The notes beneath the pieces were generated by a model. It was not told where the DNA came from, did not search any database, and saw nothing but the letters and a program-made list of their open reading frames with translations. A stretch of DNA of 64,000 bases from an uncultured Bacteroidota bacterium (GTDB lineage Bacteria > Bacteroidota > Bacteroidia > Bacteroidales > VadinHA17), in contig CAIJYD010000040.1 of NCBI GenBank assembly GCA_903824785.1, forward strand, positions 154,164 to 218,163, in the 5' to 3' direction. A program made the translations under genes and the position numbers. Shown one piece after another: positions 1 to 8,046 of this stretch (positions are counted from its first letter, which is position 1; every line of letters begins with the position of its first letter).

Positions 1-1074
1 ACTCCGAAAAAAAATGAGGGTACTCTTCTCAGTCTGCCTCCAGAACCGCACCCTGAAAGCTATGTTGTTTACCGAACCTCTGCAGCAGTTAATCCTGATG
101 GTCATCTTGATGAAAAAGCGTGGAGTTCAGTACCATGGACCAATTATTTTCTTGATATAGAGGGAACTGTAAGGCCAGTTCCAAGGCTGAAAACACATGC
201 AAAAATGCTTTGGGATGATTCAAACCTCTATATAGCGGCAGAACTTGAAGAACCTCATGTATGGGCAAACCTGAGGCAAAGAGATACAGTAGTTTTCTAT
301 GATAATGACTTTGAGGTATTTATTGATCCTGATGGTGACACCCATGCTTATTACGAGCTCGAAGTAAACGCCCTTGGTACTGCATGGGATCTGTTATTGC
401 TGAAGCCATACCGCGACGGCGGACCGGCGGTTACCGGGTGGGATATTGCAGGACTGAAAGTGGGAACTCATATTGACGGCACCATAAATAATCCGGCTGA
501 TATTGATAAAGGGTGGTCTGTTGAGTTAATGATTCCTTTATCAGCTCTGAAGGAGTGTGCCGGACGAGGCCGGCTTCCGGAAGCGGGAGATCAGTGGAGG
601 ATAGGCTTCTCAAGAGTTGAATGGAGAACAATAATTGAAGAGGGGATCTATAAAAAGGAGATCAACCCAAAAACCGGCAGGCCATTTCCTGAAGATAACT
701 GGGTATGGTCGCCGCAGGGACGTATTAATATGCACATGCCCGAGATGTGGGGATTTTTGCAGTTCTCCTCCGTAGAGGCCGGTGTGGGAACAGAATCTTT
801 TATCCCTGATCCGGATCTGGGTTTAAAGTGGGCCCTGAGGAAAATCTATTATGCAGAAAATGAGTATTTCAGGAAGAATGGTACCTATTCTTCGCTATTG
901 GCTGATATAGGTTTAAGCCTTAAGGATTTCCCTGAAAATATGACTGCCCCGGTGATACACTCAACTCATACAACTTTTGAATGCTCCATTCCGGAAATAA
1001 ACCATAAACCGGCATGGACCATCTATCACGATGGCAGACTCATCAGTTTGAGCGATACGGTAAAGGTGAAATAA
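1..1074 (+). CDS. CBM9-like carbohydrate-binding protein, 5' end cut by window
   Basis: The frame is open from base 1 to the TAA at 1072-1074, so the true start and any signal peptide lie outside the window; the first internal ATG at 205 is not a credible start because coding-quality sequence precedes it. The visible 357 residues begin a CBM9-like (carbohydrate-binding family 9) beta-sandwich, recognised from the run of 'DGHLDEKAW', 'AKMLWDDSNLYIAAELEEP', 'DNDFEVFIDPDGD' and 'YYELEVNALGTAWD', a pattern typical of this fold in Bacteroidota secreted proteins. The last ~90 residues (after 'WGFLQFS') are an extra C-terminal part with no motif I know. The likely role is binding of sugars or processing of glycans outside the cytoplasm. 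It converges on the PD40 gene with 41 bp between them. Confidence 0.8.
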   Translation, partial: TPKKNEGTLLSLPPEPHPESYVVYRTSAAVNPDGHLDEKAWSSVPWTNYFLDIEGTVRPVPRLKTHAKMLWDDSNLYIAAELEEPHVWANLRQRDTVVFYDNDFEVFIDPDGDTHAYYELEVNALGTAWDLLLLKPYRDGGPAVTGWDIAGLKVGTHIDGTINNPADIDKGWSVELMIPLSALKECAGRGRLPEAGDQWRIGFSRVEWRTIIEEGIYKKEINPKTGRPFPEDNWVWSPQGRINMHMPEMWGFLQFSSVEAGVGTESFIPDPDLGLKWALRKIYYAENEYFRKNGTYSSLLADIGLSLKDFPENMTAPVIHSTHTTFECSIPEINHKPAWTIYHDGRLISLSDTVKVK

Positions 1075-1115
1075 TTTTTGCAAGGAATTTTTATTTCAGA
1101 TTTATCAGATGCAAT

Positions 1116-2840
1116 TTATTTTTGTTTGTCAAAGACATCTGTATTAATTGTATGCTTCGCCAACTCTGCATATTTCTCTGATTCTTCATTTAACCCCATA
1201 CTCTTAAGCATGGTGCTCATCTCCAGGCAATCTTCAGAGAAAAAAAACGGTTGCTGTTTTTCAAGCTTGTGAAAAAGAGTTATCGCTTTTTCGGTCTCCC
1301 CGCTTTTTAGCGCCCTCCTGATATGTGCCAGTTCAACATAGTCGTAATCCATTACAAATGTATCCTCCGGTTTCCGGTTAACAAATTCGGGGTAGTTCGA
1401 AACTTTATAGCTGACTCTTGCTTTTTCTACAAGAACCGGAATGGAAGCATTACCCTTTTCGTCGATATGAGAAAGGAACATATCTGTATAGGGGCTTAGA
1501 CTTTTTGATGCAAAGACTATCCATTTGCTGTTGGGCGACCATGAATGCCATGAGTTCATTGAATTAAAATTGCAGTCAAGCATTCTCGCTTTGCCACCTT
1601 TCAGCGGGACAATGAACAGCCGGCTATCGGGCATTAACAGCATGAAATTTTCGGCCTGGCAATATATCAGCCATTTTCCGTCGGGAGATACTGCCGGAAA
1701 GTAATTACTCTTCCCGTTATCTGAAGCTCCTTCAATAAGTTCAGCCTTACCTCCGTCTCCATTGTTAAAAGGGATAATACATAAATTGAACTTAAGCGAT
1801 TTTTTCCTTTCAACAAACTCATTAATCACCTTATCATTTTTAACATTGATTTCGTAAATGTCGCTTTCCATTGGAAGGGCTTCTGCCCTTGAGAAAATAA
1901 TAGATTTCCCGTCGGGAGTCCATATCGCATTGCTTTGAACAAAATCATCGAGATCAGCACCAGGCAGCTCTTTTAAAATGTTGGTCTGCCTGTCATAAAC
2001 GGCCAGATGTCCGTTCACAGGGAAAAACAGCTGGGAATAGATTATGTTTTCTACCGGGAGAACAGGAAAATTCTTTATTACAACCCTGTCTTTCAATGTT
2101 GTAACAACATATCTTCCATCAGGCGATATTTTCGAGAAGAGGCCAAAGGTCCTTCTCTTTTCAATCTTGGACCACGACATGTAGTTATCGGGGTTAAATA
2201 AAATAGTATCCCTGATTGGTGAAACAAAATAACCTCCTTTGTCTCTGAGGCCGGCATCCAAATCAAGTCCGATGGTTTTTCCGTCTGCACTGAATGAATG
2301 GCAATTACCGCAAACAGGAAAACCTTTCATGGCAACATGAGGACGGTTATTGCTGCCCAGATTTATAAGCATGAAATTCATCGAGTCGAGATTCTTTTCT
2401 GCAAAGAGAAATGGAATGGGCATCTGCCTGTAAAGTATCGGGGCGCCAACAGTATCCCGGCTTATCCTGAAAAAAATCTGTTTCCCTTTGCTGCTGTTGC
2501 CAGCTTTTTTAACACTAAAAGAGATCCTGTCAAAATCAGACATGCGCTTTATACTGTCCCACTTTGAAATATCCGGTGTCCATTTTGGTTTTGAAGTGGT
2601 GGCATTTATGGAGTACTTTTTATCTTTTGTAACCAGGGTAACCTCCCAGCCAGAAGTGTCATTCATCTGACTGCTCCATTCAAAAGAAGGGGCAGGAAAT
2701 TCCGGAGGGAAAAGGGCATTGTTGAAAGGGTAGTTTATGGAGATCTTTGCTGAGGATTTTTTCCCATTTATTAAAACCAGAATTATTATACTTATTGCAG
2801 TAAATAATAAAACAGCTACGATAATTTTTAATCGGCTCAT
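1116..2840 (-). CDS. PD40/TolB-like beta-propeller protein with one CxxCH heme motif
   Basis: A 574-residue protein with an N-terminal membrane anchor or uncleaved signal (hydrophobic about 5-25), an Ig-like region about 35-130, then WD40-like PD40 repeats shown by 'SADGKT', 'SPDGR', 'TPDGK', 'SPDGK' and 'SPNSK'. A CGNCH motif at Cys177-Cys180-His181 is a textbook c-type heme attachment site and lies at the start of the propeller. The C-terminal 60 residues are helical and TPR-like. Proteins with this Ig/CxxCH/PD40/TPR layout occur in Bacteroidota but I know no proven function. The start ATG at 2838-2840 directly precedes the anchor. It is expected to be periplasmic, since heme attachment occurs there. 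No redox partner gene is next to it. Confidence 0.8.
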   Translation of the reverse strand: MSRLKIIVAVLLFTAISIIILVLINGKKSSAKISINYPFNNALFPPEFPAPSFEWSSQMNDTSGWEVTLVTKDKKYSINATTSKPKWTPDISKWDSIKRMSDFDRISFSVKKAGNSSKGKQIFFRISRDTVGAPILYRQMPIPFLFAEKNLDSMNFMLINLGSNNRPHVAMKGFPVCGNCHSFSADGKTIGLDLDAGLRDKGGYFVSPIRDTILFNPDNYMSWSKIEKRRTFGLFSKISPDGRYVVTTLKDRVVIKNFPVLPVENIIYSQLFFPVNGHLAVYDRQTNILKELPGADLDDFVQSNAIWTPDGKSIIFSRAEALPMESDIYEINVKNDKVINEFVERKKSLKFNLCIIPFNNGDGGKAELIEGASDNGKSNYFPAVSPDGKWLIYCQAENFMLLMPDSRLFIVPLKGGKARMLDCNFNSMNSWHSWSPNSKWIVFASKSLSPYTDMFLSHIDEKGNASIPVLVEKARVSYKVSNYPEFVNRKPEDTFVMDYDYVELAHIRRALKSGETEKAITLFHKLEKQQPFFFSEDCLEMSTMLKSMGLNEESEKYAELAKHTINTDVFDKQK

Positions 2841-2901
2841 TTAAAGTAGGGATAACAAGGTTCTTTTAAATCAGGTTTTAAATATAGAGTTATTATTCTG
2901 A

Positions 2902-3051
2902 GTCCAATACGGAAAGTCAAAAAAAAGCTTAACCATCGCTGCCGGGACAGGAGATGTTTATGGAAGGATTTCACAAAGCCTCATTAGGCCTTTAAATGAA
3001 CCCGATGAGGTTCAATATTTGGCTTTTTATCAGGAAAAGGTTGAACCCTGA
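2902..3051 (+). pseudogene. Possible decayed coding fragment in the 2841-3227 gap
   Basis: The 387 bp gap between the PD40 gene and the PQQ propeller contains a 49-codon open stretch without a start codon, bounded by TGA at 2899-2901 and TGA at 3049-3051. Its translation ('AAGTGDVYGRISQSLIRPL', then 'NEPDEVQYLAFYQEK') looks protein-like, but I cannot assign a family. The same stretch holds a small palindrome (GAACC...GGTTC, about 2998-3014) followed by AATATTT, so it may instead be a degenerate REP-type repeat that happens to be open. The remainder of the gap is AT-rich with nothing else I can name. Confidence 0.2.
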
Positions 3052-3227
3052 GGAGGAAATTTCATTTTATTTGCCTATCATTGTAAATGGTGTAGCGTGT
3101 TATAGTTGCTTATAAATTAATTGATTAGGTCATTAATATATTATGATGGGGCTCCAAAAAAAAGGGGGTTGGTCCATTAAGCCTGAAAAGTTAGAGAATT
3201 CATTTTATAAACTTAAAGAAGTATTGT

Positions 3228-4487
3228 ATGAAAACCATATTCCCGAAGTTTGTTTTATTTTTGCTATTCTGGGCAGCCTCTTTGACTGTCGTTTACTCTC
3301 AGCTGTACGAGTGGCGCGGACCCGGCCGGACAGGGATTTATAATGAAACCGGTTTACTTAAGAGCTGGCCAGCCGGCGGACCGGAACTTGTCTGGGAAGC
3401 TCAGAATATGGGAGACGGATATTCCTCAGCAACGGTAACAGACGATGCTGTTTATATAACCGGAAGGAAAGACAGTTCGGATGTTCTTATTGCTCTTACA
3501 CCAGATGGGAAGAAGAGATGGGAAACTGTTTATGGAAAAGCCTGGCTGACAAACCATACAGGATCGAGATGCACACCTACATACTATAACGGAAGTCTGT
3601 TTGTGATAAGCGGAAGCGGCGATATTGTATGTGTAGGTTCAGATGGTAAGATTAAATGGTCGAAAAATCATTACAGCCTGTACGACGGCAAACCGATAAT
3701 GTTCGGGATTTCCGAATCTCCGCTTGTTGTCGATAATATGGTTATTGCATCACCCGGAGGGAAAAAGGCCTCGCTGGTCGCCTTTAATGTAAAGGATGGC
3801 AAGGTTGTCTGGGAAACAGAACAACTTAATCAGGAACCTCAGTATATTAATCCTAAGCTTATTGAATATGCAGGTAAAAAAATCATTGTAACCGTTATGG
3901 GGACAGATATTTTCGCCGTCAATGCAAAGGATGGTAAAGTTATGTGGAAAGTAAATTATGCCTCAGTGAATGCAGCTACAGGCAGGGTGATGAAAAACCA
4001 TGCTATAACTCCCATTTACCGTGACGGATATATCCTGATTGCAAACGGGTATAACTGGGTGGCTCTGAAACTAAAGCTTTCACCTGATGGCAATTCGGTG
4101 GAGATAGTCTGGGAGAACAGGAATTTTGATCCGCAGCTGGGAGGAGTTGTTCTGCTGGGGGATAATATATTTGGTACCAATCATATGTCTAAACCTGTTG
4201 ATACCTGGGTTTGCGTTGACTGGAATACAGGCAAAACTCTTTGGACATCAAAATGGTATAGCAGAGGATCAATTATCTCTGCAGATGGAATGCTTTATCT
4301 GTACGAGGAAAAGTCGGGCCATGTTGCCCTTGCAAACCCCGATGGTTCAAAGCTGGACATTGTAAGCGAATTTCAGATCACAAAGGGCGAAGGTCCTTTC
4401 TGGGCTCATCCTGTTATCAGCAAAGGTAAACTGTATGTCAGGCACGGCGATGTCCTTATGGTTTACCGTATTCGAAAAACCAGATAA
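3228..4487 (+). CDS. Secreted PQQ-type beta-propeller protein (BamB/alcohol-dehydrogenase-like fold)
   Basis: A 419-residue protein with a clear signal peptide (about 1-25, ending 'VVYSQ'). The mature part consists of propeller blades of the PQQ-like type, shown by repeated 'G..VW' and 'DGK..W' strands ('TPDGKKRWET', 'GSDGKIKWSK', 'VKDGKVVWETE', 'AKDGKVMWKV', 'NTGKTLWTSKW'). Such 8-bladed propellers are used either as PQQ enzymes or as scaffolds (BamB). The large quinoprotein dehydrogenase domain is absent and the length fits the scaffold/'outer membrane assembly BamB-like' group common in Bacteroidota. The start at 3228 is chosen because the signal peptide begins there. A substrate cannot be read from the sequence. 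Confidence 0.82.
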   Translation: MKTIFPKFVLFLLFWAASLTVVYSQLYEWRGPGRTGIYNETGLLKSWPAGGPELVWEAQNMGDGYSSATVTDDAVYITGRKDSSDVLIALTPDGKKRWETVYGKAWLTNHTGSRCTPTYYNGSLFVISGSGDIVCVGSDGKIKWSKNHYSLYDGKPIMFGISESPLVVDNMVIASPGGKKASLVAFNVKDGKVVWETEQLNQEPQYINPKLIEYAGKKIIVTVMGTDIFAVNAKDGKVMWKVNYASVNAATGRVMKNHAITPIYRDGYILIANGYNWVALKLKLSPDGNSVEIVWENRNFDPQLGGVVLLGDNIFGTNHMSKPVDTWVCVDWNTGKTLWTSKWYSRGSIISADGMLYLYEEKSGHVALANPDGSKLDIVSEFQITKGEGPFWAHPVISKGKLYVRHGDVLMVYRIRKTR

Positions 4488-4507
4488 CCTGAAAAACCTG
4501 ACCTCTT

Positions 4508-5974
4508 TTACCTTTTAATCCTTACCACCAGGGATCTTTTAAAATCGGGCAAAGAGATTTTCAGACCTTCAGTAACTGCATTTTCCCATCTGTCCTGCCA
4601 TGGGTCATAAGTTGTTATTTCCCCATGTGAATTATTCAGACCGGTATCGGTTAAATCAAGTTGATATCCGGCAACTGTCACCGGAGCCACACCGTCTCTG
4701 AGTTCCGATTGCCAGGTATTCCTTTTGTCGCGGATCCATAACAGAATAGTTTTGGCGCCGGTAAGCCTGTAAATTCGCAGATTATCAGTTTCTGATTTTG
4801 AAGCAACAAATTTTTCTTCTGCAGGGTTAATATCCTTTACACTCTCGCTGAATCGTTTATAATGATACCACAGGTTATTTTTATCAACATAAGATTCCCA
4901 ATGCCAGCACATTCCGGTCCCGGCAGAACCGGAAAAAAACGGAGCAAACAGAATATCATGCAAAAGAATACCGGCAGAATCGACCGGATAAAATTTGCTT
5001 GGACCGGAATGGCTTGGCTCAACTGCACCCGTTTCGGCCAGGAGAACAGGTTTTCCGGTATTGTAGGATAAAATCTCTTCCACTGCCGATGAGCAGATAA
5101 TATCCATAGGCATCTGGCAAACTTCCATTTTCGCACCAAGGTCAAGATAGCGATGGACTTGTGCCACCTCATTTCCGGGTAAAAGCATCATTTTTCTGTA
5201 TGATGATCTTACTTTTTCAGAATCAAAACTTCCCAGGCTTTGCATAACAAGGTTTTCAGGAAAACGTTGTTTTACTTCTTTAAGCATCTTTTCATTCCAG
5301 TCAAAGAAGATGCTGTCAACCGGCACATGCATGGCATTCATCTCATTCCACAGCTCCCAGCCGAAGAACAATGTGTCGCTCCCATAGCGTTTCTGATAAA
5401 AATCTACTTTATTGAGAAACAACCTTTTCCCCGCTTCCGAAGAGAGGTATTGCCTGATACTGTCGAGCGGGCCACCCTTCGAAGTATGATAAACAGATTT
5501 TGTTGCCCACGACTGGGCGTTTTCTTCCATCGTCAGGCTTCGGAAATGCTCTAATGTCATTTTTATTCTCAGATGGTTCTCTCGGGCCATCTCTATGAAC
5601 CGGTCTATACGCTCTACCTTCTCCTCGCTGTATTTTCCAGCCTGCTGATCCTCAATATCCCAGAACGACTGGCTTAGCCAAACCCTTACATAATTACCGC
5701 CGTTATCGGAAAGATTTTTCATCCACCTCCCTATTTCATAAAGAGCAGAATCAGGATTATCGCGGTATTTTCCGCTGGGGTTGATCATATTGATCCCGAT
5801 CGGAATATAGGGAGAGCCATCTGAAAAACTGAAGAAGGCTGGATTTTCACGGCTAACTTCAATATATCCGTGTGAAGTGGAAGGTAGTCTGGCTTTACCT
5901 GAATCATGATTTTTGCAGGTGATACAGATGAGTAGAAGGAAAGTTGTCAGCAGTAGATTTTTAATTGATTTCAT
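4508..5974 (-). CDS. GH5-like (clan GH-A) glycoside hydrolase, lipoprotein
   Basis: A 488-residue protein with a lipoprotein-type signal (hydrophobic 7-19, Cys20) and a TIM-barrel hydrolase domain. The clan GH-A signature is visible: 'GWELWNEMNAM' at about 205-215 gives the acid/base Glu211 after Asn210, and 'VLLAETGA' gives a nucleophile at Glu314. 'NYVRVWLSQSFWDIE' at 94-108 is the usual beta-2/beta-3 region of cellulase/mannanase-type barrels. A C-terminal beta-sandwich (about 395-488) follows. The substrate is not determinable; related proteins act on beta-mannans or beta-glucans. The product is probably anchored in the outer membrane. It converges with the PQQ propeller gene (20 bp apart). 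Confidence 0.78.
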   Translation of the reverse strand: MKSIKNLLLTTFLLLICITCKNHDSGKARLPSTSHGYIEVSRENPAFFSFSDGSPYIPIGINMINPSGKYRDNPDSALYEIGRWMKNLSDNGGNYVRVWLSQSFWDIEDQQAGKYSEEKVERIDRFIEMARENHLRIKMTLEHFRSLTMEENAQSWATKSVYHTSKGGPLDSIRQYLSSEAGKRLFLNKVDFYQKRYGSDTLFFGWELWNEMNAMHVPVDSIFFDWNEKMLKEVKQRFPENLVMQSLGSFDSEKVRSSYRKMMLLPGNEVAQVHRYLDLGAKMEVCQMPMDIICSSAVEEILSYNTGKPVLLAETGAVEPSHSGPSKFYPVDSAGILLHDILFAPFFSGSAGTGMCWHWESYVDKNNLWYHYKRFSESVKDINPAEEKFVASKSETDNLRIYRLTGAKTILLWIRDKRNTWQSELRDGVAPVTVAGYQLDLTDTGLNNSHGEITTYDPWQDRWENAVTEGLKISLPDFKRSLVVRIKR

Positions 5975-6225
5975 TGAAAAGGATTATTTGTTTTTTAAAT
6001 ATAATGCTTGCATAGTAATAATACAAAACGGATTAATAACAGGCCGGGTTATGCAAACTTAATATTTAAGAAGGAGGATTGCAAGGTAAGAGTTAAGGAG
6101 GTTCTGAAAAGTTTCAGCAGCTTCATTTCTTTGTTAATAAGGGTATTTATCAGATCCTGATCGGATAAAGGTGTTTGAAACGAAACGCCAAAATTTGGTA
6201 ATGTATTGAAATACAGCAATATACA

Positions 6226-6235
6226 GGGGGGGGGG
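6226..6235. repeat. Homopolymeric G(10) tract upstream of sensor kinase
   Basis: Ten consecutive G residues on the + strand, in an AT-rich 331 bp intergenic region (5975-6305), 70 bp before the kinase start. Long G tracts slip during replication, and in this position would change promoter spacing rather than the reading frame. Nothing else in this gap could be identified. Confidence 0.9.
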
Positions 6236-6305
6236 TAATTAGGTTTTATTGAATATTAAGTAGTAAATTTATCGAAATTCATAAACAAAAGAAGTTATAT
6301 AATAG

Positions 6306-7718
6306 TTGTCAATATTGAAGAGTAATAGAACTGAGTTTGAAAAACTGCGACAGAAGGCCGAAGAGTTGCAGAAAAAAGGCTCTCCAAAAACAGTAAAGAT
6401 TAAATCGGAAGCCGATGTACTTAAGCTATTACATGAGGGGGAGGTTTTGCAGATAGAACTTAGACTGCAAAATGAAGAACTCATGCTGGCTCAAGATTAT
6501 TTAAAGCAAAAGAATGACCTTGAGATAGTAAATATAGAACTGAAACTGCAGTTTGAAGAGATCATTCAGGAGAAAGAAAAGGCGATAGATGCAGCGGGAA
6601 AATATACTTCATTATACGACAAAGCCCCTGTGGGATATTTTACACTCACAAAGGATGGTGAGATTACAGAAATAAATATCGCCGGCGCAGAAATCCTTTG
6701 CAAAAACCAATCAAGGTTAAAAGGCAGTCGTTTTGGATTTTTTGTTTCTGACATTTCAAAGCCACGTTTTAATAGTTTTCTGGAGAATATTTATACCACC
6801 GGAAAAATAGAATCCTGTGAGTTGATTTTGTCGTTAAAAGAGAATTTCCCGAAGAATGTTTTCATTACCGGCATTGTAGCCGATAAAGGAGAAGAATATC
6901 TTATAACCATGTCTGATATTACAAAACTGAGACAGGCAGAAGCAGATTTGGTTCTTGCAAATAATAATATAACCGATCTCAGGCAGGCCGCATTGATCAT
7001 CAGTCAGCAAAATAGTGAATTAAAAATTCTGAACTCGGATAAAGACCGTTTTATATCAATTCTCGGACACGATTTAAAAAGTCCCTTTAACGGGCTTCTC
7101 AACCTTTCAGAATTATTAGTGGAAAACATTCACACATACGATATTAAGGAAATTGAGATTTTTGCCGGGCATATTCATCAATCGGCACGAACCACCTATG
7201 ATTTACTTGAAGATATATTGATATGGGCAAAAGGTAATTCCGGGAAAGGGCCATTCAACCCTGAGGAATTGAAATTAAATGATATCTGTATCGAAATTCT
7301 TAAAACTCTTAATCAGGTTGCAGAATCAAAAAACATCAGAATCAATTATTCGGAAACCGATAATATATCTGTTTTTGCTGATATTCATATGCTCCAGACC
7401 ATAATTCGGAATATTGTTTCGAATGCAATTAAATTTACAAAAAACAATGGATCAGTAAATATTTCTGCCCAACAAAAAGATTTGAATATTCTAATATCGA
7501 TTTCAGATAGTGGAATCGGAATAAGCCCTTCTGATATTTCAAAATTGTTCGATATTTCACAGGGCTTTACTACAAAAGGTACCGCAGAAGAGACAGGAAC
7601 AGGACTTGGGTTATTAATCTGCAAGGATTTTGTTGAAAGACATGGAGGTAAGATCTGGATTGAAAGTGAGCTCGGGAAGGGGTCTGACTTTTATTTCACT
7701 ATTCCGGTTAAAAAATAA
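6306..7718 (+). CDS. PAS-domain sensor histidine kinase, soluble
   Basis: A 470-residue kinase without membrane segments. In order: an N-terminal coiled coil with '[16 protein letters not shown]' (about 5-95), one PAS domain (about 100-205, '[19 protein letters not shown]'), a second short coiled coil, a HisKA dimerisation domain with phospho-acceptor His255 in '[12 protein letters not shown]', and a HATPase_c domain with an N-box ('[10 protein letters not shown]'), G1 ('DSGIGI') and G2 ('GTGLGLLIC'). No receiver domain is fused and no response regulator is adjacent, so it is an orphan. The start is non-ATG: an in-frame TAG at 6303-6305 leaves only TTG at 6306 or TTG at 6315. A G(10) tract lies 70 bp upstream. 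It is probably a cytosolic sensor whose ligand cannot be read from sequence. Confidence 0.9.
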   Translation: MSILKSNRTEFEKLRQKAEELQKKGSPKTVKIKSEADVLKLLHEGEVLQIELRLQNEELMLAQDYLKQKNDLEIVNIELKLQFEEIIQEKEKAIDAAGKYTSLYDKAPVGYFTLTKDGEITEINIAGAEILCKNQSRLKGSRFGFFVSDISKPRFNSFLENIYTTGKIESCELILSLKENFPKNVFITGIVADKGEEYLITMSDITKLRQAEADLVLANNNITDLRQAALIISQQNSELKILNSDKDRFISILGHDLKSPFNGLLNLSELLVENIHTYDIKEIEIFAGHIHQSARTTYDLLEDILIWAKGNSGKGPFNPEELKLNDICIEILKTLNQVAESKNIRINYSETDNISVFADIHMLQTIIRNIVSNAIKFTKNNGSVNISAQQKDLNILISISDSGIGISPSDISKLFDISQGFTTKGTAEETGTGLGLLICKDFVERHGGKIWIESELGKGSDFYFTIPVKK

Positions 7719-7863
7719 TCAGGTTAAAGGATGGGTGCCGTTTCGCTAAAGGGGAATGCCTCACTTTATTTCTAACGCCAAAAATTTATATCTTCTATAT
7801 TATCAGATACTTGTAAGTTCTGTTGTAGAACCATACATTATATTACTACCTGATATAAACCGA

Positions 7864-7876
7864 GCCCTGAAAGGGC
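7864..7876. repeat. REP-like palindrome GCCCT-GAA-AGGGC
   Basis: A perfect 5+5 bp palindrome with a GAA loop, followed by AT-rich AACATATTT, in the 328 bp gap 7719-8046. A close relative with the same GAA loop sits at 11686-11698. Short elements of this style are spread between genes in many Bacteroidota. The rest of the gap, apart from the promoter candidate at 7999, holds nothing I recognise. Confidence 0.45.
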
Positions 7877-7998
7877 AACATATTTAAGAATGTCATACAG
7901 ATAGCCATATAAAAATGATTCCGGAACTTTTTACCGGACATCAATATAATTAAATAATAAAAAATTAACCAATAACTCCTTTTTTTCAAATTAATTAA

Positions 7999-8006
7999 TA
8001 TATTTG
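7999..8006 (+). promoter_or_regulatory. Candidate Bacteroidota -7 element TATATTTG for the TonB receptor gene
   Basis: TATATTTG matches the TAnnTTTG consensus of the Bacteroidota primary sigma factor and would place transcription start near 8013, giving a leader of about 33 nt before the ATG at 8047. No convincing TTTG -33 element is present at the expected distance, only a T-rich run. Confidence 0.35.
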
Positions 8007-8046
8007 AGCCATTCCTCAACACATTATTAACTTAATTAATGAATTC

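Noticed and set aside
3143..3343. 66-residue frame overlapping the PQQ propeller start
   Set aside because: It overlaps the signal peptide of a well-supported gene in another frame.
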